Below are positions 1 through 4,015 of a DNA stretch of 5,231 nt, in pieces. The DNA is from an uncultured Lachnospiraceae bacterium. GTDB taxonomy: Bacteria > Bacillota > Clostridia > Lachnospirales > Lachnospiraceae. The notes under the pieces are model-generated. The model worked only from the letters and a program-made list of their open reading frames with translations. It did no database searches and had not been told where the DNA came from. The stretch is from the NCBI GenBank assembly GCA_902796045.1, contig CADBNQ010000226.1, forward strand, positions 1 through 5,231, in the 5' to 3' direction. A program made the position numbers and the translations under genes. Every line of letters starts with the position of its first letter. Positions within the stretch are counted from its first letter, which is position 1.

Positions 1-203
1 GCCATTCCGCCGGATCCGGTGACCGTCGGGTGGACAATGATATCGCCGAGCTTTTCCCTCGCGTCAGACAGGAGTCCTTTCAGTGTATCCTTGATATTGG
101 CAAAGTGTCTCTTATAATCGGAAAAGAGTATATGATGCCCGCTGTCTATGACAGCTACTTTTACAGTTGTAGATCCAATATCGATTCCCAGTGAAAACTT
201 CAT
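1..203 (-). CDS. 2-hydroxyacyl-CoA dehydratase activator (BadF/HgdC-type ATPase), N-terminal fragment
   Basis: The gene reads leftward from an ATG at 203-201 and is cut by the left edge after 67 complete codons. The protein starts MKFSLGIDIGSTTVKVAVID, which is the phosphate-1 loop of the ASKHA (actin/hexokinase/Hsp70) ATPase fold. It continues with SDYKRHFANI (residues 28-37) and VTGSGGM (61-67), typical of the BadF/BadG/BcrA/BcrD family. In this family a [4Fe-4S] ATPase passes an electron at low potential to 2-hydroxyacyl-CoA dehydratases. From memory of Clostridia, this exact N-terminus often opens a very long protein (over 1000 residues) that fuses activase and dehydratase-like parts; the fragment cannot show which form this is. 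The cluster-binding cysteines would lie beyond the window. An AAAGGAG sits 12 nt upstream of the ATG, somewhat far but the only ribosome binding site present. The gene diverges from the rhomboid operon. Family assignment is strong; the substrate is unknown. Confidence 0.88.
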   Translation of the reverse strand, partial: MKFSLGIDIGSTTVKVAVIDSGHHILFSDYKRHFANIKDTLKGLLSDAREKLGDIIVHPTVTGSGGM

Positions 204-215
204 GAATCTGTTTAA

Positions 216-222
216 CTCCTTT
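216..222 (-). promoter_or_regulatory. Ribosome binding site of the dehydratase activator gene
   Basis: On the minus strand this reads AAAGGAG, 12 nt before the ATG at 203. The spacing is longer than the usual 5-9 nt, but no closer ATG, GTG or TTG in frame fits it better, and the protein N-terminus matches the family start. Confidence 0.65.
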
Positions 223-253
223 TTTTGAATAATTCTATTGATTGCTTTAACTG

Positions 254-282
254 ATTATAGGTGAATTGCCGGCAAAAATCAA
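254..282 (-). promoter_or_regulatory. Sigma-A promoter for the dehydratase activator gene
   Basis: On the minus strand a TTGATT -35 box (282-277) is followed by a 17-nt spacer and a perfect TATAAT -10 box (259-254). Transcription would start near base 247, giving a leader of about 45 nt. The position and direction fit the gene starting at 203. The -35 matches consensus at four of six positions. Confidence 0.7.
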
Positions 283-343
283 TCTCTGGCTCATATTTCT
301 CCTGATTTGACTCTCTGACGCAGGATTCTCGTTACTTTAAATC

Positions 344-514
344 ATGAGAGGAATGCGCAAGGATAAGCTTCTGTCTGACATGGGTTTCAAGCCCGCATCA
401 GAGACCCCGTCTCCGGCGATCGCAGGGCAAGTTCAGTTTGACAAAGGACTGCCTATTCTTTATAATGATATAAGACCTGGCGGACACAGATTCTTTTGGG
501 AAGAGAAAGGATAG
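344..514 (+). CDS. Doubtful 56-residue small ORF, function unknown
   Basis: An ATG at 344 (or a second one at 353) opens a frame of 56 codons ending in TAG at 512-514, 28 nt before the rhomboid start. An in-frame TAA at 338-340 prevents any upstream extension. The predicted peptide is soluble and mixed-charge, begins MRGMRKDKLLSDMGF and ends RPGGHRFFWEEKG; I do not recognise a family. In favour: codon choice resembles its neighbours, and it lies head-to-tail with the operon. Against: no Shine-Dalgarno sequence stands at proper distance before either ATG, and the perfect promoter at 438-466 lies inside it. A 57-codon open frame in sequence of this composition is not rare. It could be a real small gene, a decayed gene remnant or chance; chance or remnant is the better guess. 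Confidence 0.22.
   Translation: MRGMRKDKLLSDMGFKPASETPSPAIAGQVQFDKGLPILYNDIRPGGHRFFWEEKG
438..466 (+). promoter_or_regulatory. Perfect-consensus sigma-A promoter for the rhomboid-gerW operon
   Basis: TTGACA (438-443), a 17-nt spacer and TATAAT (461-466) match the housekeeping consensus at all twelve positions with ideal spacing. The predicted start is near base 473, giving a leader of about 70 nt before the rhomboid ATG at 543. There is no extended -10 TG. No other convincing promoter was found within the four-gene operon, so this one probably serves all of it. Confidence 0.88.
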
Positions 515-530
515 ATTGTGCCCGGATTAT

Positions 531-536
531 GGAGGG
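531..536 (+). promoter_or_regulatory. Ribosome binding site that fixes the rhomboid start
   Basis: GGAGGG lies 6 nt before the ATG at 543. The frame is open back to a TTG at 516, but this Shine-Dalgarno sequence falls inside that extension and the TTG has none of its own, so 543 is the start. Confidence 0.85.
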
Positions 537-542
537 ATTATT

Positions 543-1352
543 ATGAACTGGCTTAACAAACTGGAGCGCAGATTCGGCCGGTATGCTTTGACAAATCTGC
601 CCCTGTATATTGTGATCCTTTATGCGTTCGGATCAGTGATGAATTTCATTTCAGACTCTTTTTACACCAGGTTTTCCCTGAACCCCTATATGGTGCTTCA
701 CGGGGAACCGTGGCGTCTTGTCACCTTTCTTGCGGCAACGCCCGGAGGAAGTATTATATTCCTGGTCTTTATTCTCCTCTTTTATTATTCCATCTGCCAG
801 TCTCTGGTTCAGGTCTGGGGAGCCTTTCGTTTTAATATGTATGTGATCTGCGGCGTGCTGGGCACTGTGGCGGCTGCTTTTATTGTCTATGCTGTCATGC
901 CCGGACCTCTTATTTTTATGGATACTTATTATGTCAACCTGTCATTGTTCCTGGCCTATGCGGCCATTTTCCCGGAGATGCAGGTTTATCTCTACGGGAT
1001 CCTTCCCCTGAAGGTGAAATGGCTGGCCCTTCTGGACCTGCTTCTGCTTGCCTTTTCTTTTGCGACAGGCGGCATAGGAGCCAGGATCAGTATCGTAGTC
1101 AGTCTGCTGAATTTCCTTCTTTTCTATTTCTCCTCCAGGAATTATAAACGGATTTCGCCCGGAGAGATACATAGAAAGCGGACTTACCGAAAGAAAGTGC
1201 GGGAGACAGAAGGGACAAGCAGGCACCGCTGCGCAGTATGCGGACGGACCGAGGAAGATGATCCCAACCTTGAATTCCGCTTCTGTTCTAAATGTAATGG
1301 CAATTACGAATACTGCAATGAGCACCTGTTTACCCATACCCATGTTAAATAG
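543..1352 (+). CDS. Rhomboid-fold membrane protein, probably protease-dead, with C-terminal zinc-binding tail
   Basis: The product is a 269-residue membrane protein with about six hydrophobic segments (roughly 19-37, 68-90, 99-118, 130-152, 157-176, 180-197). HGEPWRLVTFL (residues 53-63) matches the loop-1 motif of rhomboid-family proteins (GExWRLxT). Active rhomboids carry a GxSG serine motif in TM4 and a histidine in TM6. Here TM4 reads YYVNLSLFLAYAAIFPE (129-145) and the last TM (180-197) has no histidine, so the catalytic dyad appears absent. After TM6 comes a basic stretch (201-220) and then a cytosolic tail with C230-x2-C233, C248-x2-C251, C258 and a histidine-rich end (H261, H265, H267), which looks like a zinc ribbon or treble clef. 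The fold is inferred from motif and topology; the role is unknown. It is the first gene of an operon ending in gerW, which hints at an envelope or sporulation task such as binding or handling membrane proteins. Confidence 0.75.
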   Translation: MNWLNKLERRFGRYALTNLPLYIVILYAFGSVMNFISDSFYTRFSLNPYMVLHGEPWRLVTFLAATPGGSIIFLVFILLFYYSICQSLVQVWGAFRFNMYVICGVLGTVAAAFIVYAVMPGPLIFMDTYYVNLSLFLAYAAIFPEMQVYLYGILPLKVKWLALLDLLLLAFSFATGGIGARISIVVSLLNFLLFYFSSRNYKRISPGEIHRKRTYRKKVRETEGTSRHRCAVCGRTEEDDPNLEFRFCSKCNGNYEYCNEHLFTHTHVK

Positions 1353-1360
1353 CAACAGCA

Positions 1361-1367
1361 AGGGAGG
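1361..1367 (+). promoter_or_regulatory. Ribosome binding site choosing the second of two ATGs
   Basis: AGGGAGG abuts an ATG at 1368 with zero spacing, which is too close for initiation. The next in-frame ATG at 1374 stands 6 nt away, the optimal distance, and is taken as the start. Confidence 0.75.
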
Positions 1368-1373
1368 ATGCTT

Positions 1374-1691
1374 ATGACCATCTCAGACCAGGTTATCATA
1401 TCAGAAGGGATTGCCCATAAAGGGAAGGAGATCCTGAAGGCCATCAGCAAGGGGAAGAAACCATCCTACAAAGTCTGGTATGCCGTGACGACTGCGGACA
1501 AAGCGGAGGACCTTATGTTCATCATAAGCAGTACAGAGTACCGGCATCCCATCTACCGCAATTCCTCCCGCAGGCTGCTGGGGCTGGCAGGGTCCAGGAA
1601 AGAAGCCTGTGACATCGTGATGGAGATTGTTAAAAAAGGGTATGATGAGGATGCCATAACACATATGAAGCAGTTTGTGGAGGAATTCTAA
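1374..1691 (+). CDS. Conserved-looking small protein of unknown function (105 residues)
   Basis: I do not recognise a named family. The protein is soluble, has no signal peptide or membrane segment, and is rich in lysine and arginine. Likely elements are a basic N-terminal helix (about 15-29), a strand around KVWYAVT (33-39), a second strand around LMFIIS (47-52), a basic turn RHPIYRNSSRRLLG (57-70), and C-terminal helices (75-89 and 93-104). There is a single cysteine (C79) and no metal-binding or catalytic motif. It follows the rhomboid gene by 21 nt and precedes the DUF2953 gene by 27 nt, each junction having a strong Shine-Dalgarno sequence, so it is surely co-transcribed. Codon use matches its neighbours, which supports a real gene. 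A role tied to the membrane proteins beside it is only a guess from position. Confidence 0.85.
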   Translation: MTISDQVIISEGIAHKGKEILKAISKGKKPSYKVWYAVTTADKAEDLMFIISSTEYRHPIYRNSSRRLLGLAGSRKEACDIVMEIVKKGYDEDAITHMKQFVEEF

Positions 1692-1706
1692 GAGACTCCC
1701 GCTGAC

Positions 1707-1714
1707 AGGAGGAG
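1707..1714 (+). promoter_or_regulatory. Ribosome binding site for a TTG start (DUF2953 gene)
   Basis: AGGAGGAG ends 4 nt before the TTG at 1719 (6 nt counted from AGGAGG). No ATG or GTG lies nearby in frame, and the hydrophobic N-terminus would be lost with a later start, so TTG is accepted. A strong Shine-Dalgarno sequence commonly accompanies weak start codons. Confidence 0.8.
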
Positions 1715-1718
1715 CATT

Positions 1719-2669
1719 TTGCTGCACATATTTATCATCCTGTTAAAGATCCTGGGATGCCTTCTTTTGTTCCTGCTGGCACTTCTTCTGATCCTGCTGT
1801 TTACACCGGTCCGGTACCGGTTCGAACTGAGAAAGAGGGAAGAGGAAGCTTTTGTCGCAGCCGCCCGCGTCAGCTGGTTCCTAAGAGCAGTGGCTTTTGA
1901 GACAGAGTTCAGAGAACGGGCTCTGACTTACCAGCTGAGGGTATTATGGTTTAAGCCTTTTGGAAACAAAGAGGACCATCCTCCTGCATCAGAGGAACTC
2001 CAGGAAGATGAGACAGGAAACACAACAATCGAGACGGCAGAGACCCCGCAGGAGCAGGAACCGTCATCTTACGGGGAGGACCGCATAGAGGAAGGCGGAC
2101 AGGAAGAAGATACCCCGGATAAAAAAACCGGTGGAGATCAGGCAGCCGTCCCGGATCAAAAAACCGATGGAGATAAAGAATCCGGTGAGGATAAAAAAGC
2201 CGGCAGGGATAAAAAGTCCGGAAAGAATAAAAAAGCCGGCAAAGCTCCTGAGAAGAAAGAAGAGAAGAGTCCGGGCAGGATAAACCGCCTCAAGGAGCGG
2301 ATCGAGTCAATCAGATCCCGCATCAGCCAGATAAAGGACACCTACGAGGAACTGCACGGTGATCTTCTGATCAGAAAAGGACTGAGAGCCCTTACCAGTC
2401 TGTTGAAGCACATTCTGCCGCGCAGGTTCAAAGGGTGGATCCGCTATGGCTTTGACGATCCTGCCCTGACAGGCTATGTGACCGGTCTGGCAGCGACCTG
2501 CAGGCCATGTCATATGATGCATCTGGAGCCTGATTTCCAGGAACAATGCTTTGAGGCTGACTGCAGCGGTTCCGGCCTGGTCCGCCCCATATTTTTACTC
2601 GCACTCATCGTGTGGCTGCTGCTGGATAAGAATGTCCGCAGACTCATCAGCTATATACGTCACAGATAG
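1719..2669 (+). CDS. DUF2953 membrane protein (YtfI-like)
   Basis: The 316-residue product starts at TTG. It has an N-terminal membrane anchor (about 3-28) followed by FTPVRYRFELR (28-38), the usual entry into DUF2953 proteins. A long charged, low-complexity insert spans about 85-185. It is followed by a basic, probably helical part (187-212) and the family core, including GWIRYGFDDPALTGYVTGL (239-257). In this family the G-x-x-DPAxTGxxxG signature is the best-kept segment. A second hydrophobic stretch (288-302) may reinsert in the membrane. Residues 134-175 are seven in-register six-residue units with consensus DKKxGx, so the insert has clearly expanded by repeat duplication. The family occurs in spore-forming Firmicutes beside ytfJ/gerW, as in Bacillus subtilis ytfI-ytfJ and here, 24 nt upstream of gerW. 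Its biochemical function is not established; a structural or assembly role at the sporulating cell membrane is an inference. Confidence 0.87.
   Translation: MLHIFIILLKILGCLLLFLLALLLILLFTPVRYRFELRKREEEAFVAAARVSWFLRAVAFETEFRERALTYQLRVLWFKPFGNKEDHPPASEELQEDETGNTTIETAETPQEQEPSSYGEDRIEEGGQEEDTPDKKTGGDQAAVPDQKTDGDKESGEDKKAGRDKKSGKNKKAGKAPEKKEEKSPGRINRLKERIESIRSRISQIKDTYEELHGDLLIRKGLRALTSLLKHILPRRFKGWIRYGFDDPALTGYVTGLAATCRPCHMMHLEPDFQEQCFEADCSGSGLVRPIFLLALIVWLLLDKNVRRLISYIRHR
2118..2243 (+). repeat. Seven 18-bp tandem repeats inside the DUF2953 gene
   Basis: The 126 bases divide exactly into seven 18-bp units, each beginning GAT (AAT in the last). Consensus is GATAAAAAARCCGGNRRR, encoding D-K-K-(T/A/S)-G-x. 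The second unit (2136-2153) is degenerate, keeping GAT and little else. Adjacent units differ at several positions, so the array is not freshly amplified. Because the period is a multiple of three, gain or loss of a unit keeps the frame and only changes the length of the charged linker. Confidence 0.9.
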
Positions 2670-2693
2670 AAGGAATCATGAAAGGAGACTATT

Positions 2694-3110
2694 ATGGAGA
2701 ATAATCATTTTGGACAGACTGTTACCTCGTTATTTGAAGGCCTGGAGCAGGTCTTATCCACCAGGACTGTTGTGGGTGAGCCTCAGGTGATCGGCGATAC
2801 TATCATCCTGCCCCTGGTAGATGTATCCTTTGGTATGGGGGCCGGTTCCTTTGGCAAGGAGAAATCTGACTCAGGTGCCGGTGGAATCGGAGGCAAGATG
2901 TCCCCAAGTGCTATCCTTGTCATAAAGAACGGAGAGACCAGGCTTGTCAATGTCCGCAATCAGGATGCAGTCACCAAAGTCCTCGATATGGTTCCCGATG
3001 CAGTCAATAAGATCACATCTCTGATCAGCGGCGGCGGAAGCGATGACGAGATCGACAGAGTCATCAAAGAAGCAGACCTTCCGGATGAGCCTGTCAGAGA
3101 GGAAATTTAA
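2694..3110 (+). CDS. gerW: GerW-family sporulation protein (YtfJ)
   Basis: This 138-residue protein is close to the family length (about 150 in B. subtilis YtfJ). Typical segments are VTSLFEGLEQVL (10-21), TVVGEP (25-30), DTIILPLVDVSFGMGAG (35-51), the glycine-rich GAGGIGGKMSPSAILVI (61-77), and a C-terminal helix with PDAVNKITSLI (101-111). The family is linked to spore formation and germination; in B. subtilis the protein is made in the forespore and needed for efficient germination with some nutrients. There is no signal peptide or membrane segment. The start is fixed by AAAGGAG (2681-2687) with 6-nt spacing. It is the last gene of the operon and follows its usual partner DUF2953. I saw no sporulation-sigma promoter directly upstream, so expression may rely on the operon promoter or on an element I cannot recognise. 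Confidence 0.95.
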   Translation: MENNHFGQTVTSLFEGLEQVLSTRTVVGEPQVIGDTIILPLVDVSFGMGAGSFGKEKSDSGAGGIGGKMSPSAILVIKNGETRLVNVRNQDAVTKVLDMVPDAVNKITSLISGGGSDDEIDRVIKEADLPDEPVREEI

Positions 3111-3118
3111 TTAAATTT
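3103..3118. repeat. AT-only 16-bp perfect palindrome across the gerW stop codon
   Basis: AAATTTAATTAAATTT is self-complementary and includes the gerW TAA (3108-3110). It could form a weak hairpin ahead of a pyrimidine-rich stretch (3116-3134). Without any G-C pair and with an interrupted T tract, it is at best an inefficient terminator. It abuts the rpmB -35 box at 3123. Confidence 0.5.
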
Positions 3119-3122
3119 TCTC

Positions 3123-3151
3123 TTGCTTTTTCATTTCATTTCTGATAGTAT
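3123..3151 (+). promoter_or_regulatory. Probable sigma-A promoter for rpmB
   Basis: TTGCTT (3123-3128), a 17-nt spacer and TAGTAT (3146-3151) each match consensus at four of six positions. Transcription would begin near 3158, leaving a leader of about 45 nt. An alternative -10 TATAGA at 3149 would need a 20-nt spacer. Confidence 0.6.
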
Positions 3152-3202
3152 AGACTCGTTGTAAGTCTTTCAGGCTAATATAATCGGCGAGGAGGTGCGA
3201 TC

Positions 3203-3397
3203 ATGGCAAGATGCGCTATTTGTGACAAAGGTGCTCATTTTGGAATTAAAGTGAGTCATTCTCATAGAAGATCCAACAAGATGTGGAAGTCTAACATTAA
3301 GTCTGTCAAGGTGAATGTCAACGGAGCTTCCAAGAGGATGTATGTTTGTACTTCTTGTTTGAGATCTGCAAGGAACGGCAAGATTACACTTGGCTGA
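3203..3397 (+). CDS. rpmB: 50S ribosomal protein L28, zinc-binding (C+) type
   Basis: The 64-residue protein begins MARCAICDKGAHFGIKVSHS, the standard L28 N-terminus. It is a structural protein of the large ribosomal subunit. Cysteines C4-x2-C7 and C49-x2-C52 form the complete zinc-ribbon set of the C+ paralogue, as opposed to the zinc-free C- form induced on zinc starvation in some bacteria. The body is rich in lysine and arginine, as expected for rRNA binding. A very strong AGGAGGTG lies 5 nt before the ATG, fitting high expression. It stands alone between its own promoter and terminator, next to the asp23-fakA unit; rpmB is also a neighbour of yloU-yloV in Bacillus. Confidence 0.98.
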   Translation: MARCAICDKGAHFGIKVSHSHRRSNKMWKSNIKSVKVNVNGASKRMYVCTSCLRSARNGKITLG

Positions 3398-3418
3398 GAT
3401 CATCCGGATGAAGGATAT

Positions 3419-3446
3419 GAGGGAATCATTGATTCCCTCTTTTTTT
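3419..3446 (+). terminator. Rho-independent terminator after rpmB
   Basis: GAGGGAATC (3419-3427) pairs perfectly with GATTCCCTC (3431-3439) around an ATT loop, followed directly by seven T residues (3440-3446). It stands 21 nt beyond the rpmB stop and separates rpmB from the asp23 promoter. Confidence 0.95.
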
Positions 3447-3469
3447 GCTGATTTGCGCTCAAACTTCTT

Positions 3470-3498
3470 TTGACGTTTACACAAAAAAAGGTTATACT
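3470..3498 (+). promoter_or_regulatory. Strong sigma-A promoter for asp23-fakA
   Basis: TTGACG (3470-3475), a 17-nt spacer containing an A tract (3483-3489), and TATACT (3493-3498) match consensus at five of six positions in each box. The predicted start is near 3505, giving a leader of about 97 nt before the asp23 ATG. Confidence 0.85.
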
Positions 3499-3502
3499 CA
3501 AT

Positions 3503-3602
3503 AGGAGGATGCCCTTCCTCTTAAGAGGGGAAGCATATCAGTAAGAAGATAGCCCCTCCTTTGCAGGGCGGGGAGAATGAGATCAATGCAGGAGGTATCT
3601 AT
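3503..3602 (+). promoter_or_regulatory. Structured asp23 leader with possible anti-Shine-Dalgarno
   Basis: The leader can form two stable hairpins. Hairpin 1 (3509-3536) pairs ATGC with GCAT and, after a CC bulge, TTCCTCT with AGGGGAA around a TAAG loop. Hairpin 2 (3553-3573) pairs CCCC with GGGG and, past a T/C mismatch, CCT with GGG. The segment CCTCCT (3555-3560) in the 5' arm of hairpin 2 is complementary to the asp23 Shine-Dalgarno AGGAGG (3590-3595) and also to an AGGAGG at the very start of the transcript (3503-3508). Alternative pairings that hide or free the ribosome binding site are therefore possible. No known riboswitch or protein-binding leader was recognised, and regulation is inferred from folding by eye only. 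Confidence 0.4.
3590..3596 (+). promoter_or_regulatory. Ribosome binding site that fixes the asp23 start
   Basis: AGGAGGT lies 6 nt before the ATG at 3603. The frame is open upstream to a TTG at 3561, but that extension lacks its own Shine-Dalgarno sequence and contains this one. Asp23-family proteins begin close to the KGQINTDYGQI segment. Confidence 0.88.
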
Positions 3603-3959
3603 ATGAAAGGACAGATTAATACTGACTATGGCCAGATTATTATAGATGAGGAAGTAATCGCTCAGTATGCCGGGATGAACGCACTCGAGTGCTTTGGTAT
3701 CGTGGGCATGGCTTCTGTAAGTAAAAGAGACGGACTGGTTAAGCTTCTTAAAAGAGATAATCTTACAAAAGGTGTCCATGTCCGGATTCAGGATAACAAG
3801 ATTGAGATTGATTTCCATATCATCGTAGTTTATGGTGTGTCTATCGCCACTGTCACGGAGAATCTGATTGAGAATGTTAAATATAAGCTTGAAACCATGA
3901 CAGATATGACTGTTGAGAAGATTAATGTGTATGTGGAAGGGGTCCGCATTGTCGACTGA
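3603..3959 (+). CDS. Asp23/Gls24 family envelope stress response protein (YloU-like)
   Basis: The 118-residue product shows the DUF322/Asp23 pattern. It has an N-terminal YGQIIIDEEVIAQYAGMNA (9-27), then ECFGIVGMASV (29-39), a core KIEIDFHIIVVYGVSI (66-81), a long helix TENLIENVKYKLETM (85-99), and the closing strand VEKINVYVEGVRIVD (104-118). In Staphylococcus aureus, Asp23 is an abundant envelope-associated protein whose loss triggers a cell-wall stress response; YloU is the shorter B. subtilis relative. This protein has no membrane segment of its own. It sits upstream of fakA with 56 nt between them and no terminator, the common Firmicutes arrangement yloU-yloV, suggesting co-expression of an envelope protein with a fatty-acid kinase. 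Low-GC codons are more frequent than in the sporulation operon, as for highly expressed genes. Confidence 0.95.
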   Translation: MKGQINTDYGQIIIDEEVIAQYAGMNALECFGIVGMASVSKRDGLVKLLKRDNLTKGVHVRIQDNKIEIDFHIIVVYGVSIATVTENLIENVKYKLETMTDMTVEKINVYVEGVRIVD

Positions 3960-4001
3960 CCAGGGCTCCCCCCGGGATGCCAGATCATAGTCTTGAGAGT
4001 T

Positions 4002-4008
4002 AAGGAGG
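4002..4008 (+). promoter_or_regulatory. Ribosome binding site for the GTG start of fakA
   Basis: AAGGAGG is separated by 7 nt from the GTG at 4016. A GTG at 4013 is out of frame and closer. The resulting N-terminus, MSTHNIDARKFQKLFLSGAN, fits the family start. Confidence 0.85.
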
Positions 4009-4015
4009 AAGTGGT

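Larger units (their letters stand above)
204..542. other. Divergent intergenic region between activator gene and rhomboid operon
   Basis: This 339-bp gap separates two genes transcribed away from each other. It holds a leftward promoter (254-282), a rightward perfect-consensus promoter (438-466), two ribosome binding sites, a short hairpin and an 8-bp palindrome between them (401-423), and one open frame of 56 codons (344-514) that overlaps the rightward promoter. Bases 283-343 show no recognisable signal beyond a TTGACT at 307-312 with no -10 box at proper distance. No tRNA, riboswitch or intrinsic terminator was recognised. Confidence 0.7.

Noticed and set aside
307..338. TTGACT at 307 as a -35 box for the small ORF at 344
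   Set aside because: The only -10-like hexamer (TACTTT at 333) lies 20 nt away, too far for a normal sigma-A promoter.
516..542. Nine-codon N-terminal extension of the rhomboid protein from a TTG at 516
   Set aside because: It contains the Shine-Dalgarno sequence for the ATG at 543 and has no ribosome binding site of its own.
2156..2341. Long minus-strand open frame opposite the DUF2953 repeat region
   Set aside because: It is a shadow of the biased lysine-rich codons on the plus strand, has a repetitive Phe/Pro/Ser composition, and lacks a promoter or family match.
3179..3184. A TATAAT directly before the rpmB ribosome binding site
   Set aside because: The hexamer 17 nt upstream is TCGTTG, a poor -35, and a start after this box would place the 5' end at the Shine-Dalgarno sequence. 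The promoter at 3123-3151 is more plausible.
3400..3411. 12-bp palindrome TCATCCGGATGA between rpmB and its terminator
   Set aside because: It is short, has no T tract, and sits just before the clear terminator at 3419-3446; no separate function can be supported.
3170..3484. Minus-strand open frame opposite rpmB
   Set aside because: It is antisense to the certain L28 gene and runs through its terminator; no protein family or ribosome binding site supports it.
3509..3544. An 11-codon upstream ORF (ATG to TAA) in the asp23 leader, preceded by AGGAGG
   Set aside because: The AGGAGG touches the ATG with no spacing, and the predicted transcription start (about 3505) would cut into that AGGAGG, so initiation there is unlikely. 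The bases are better explained as hairpin 1.
3561..3602. Fourteen-codon N-terminal extension of Asp23 from a TTG at 3561
   Set aside because: It lies in leader hairpin 2 and covers the true ribosome binding site; the family N-terminus starts at 3603.
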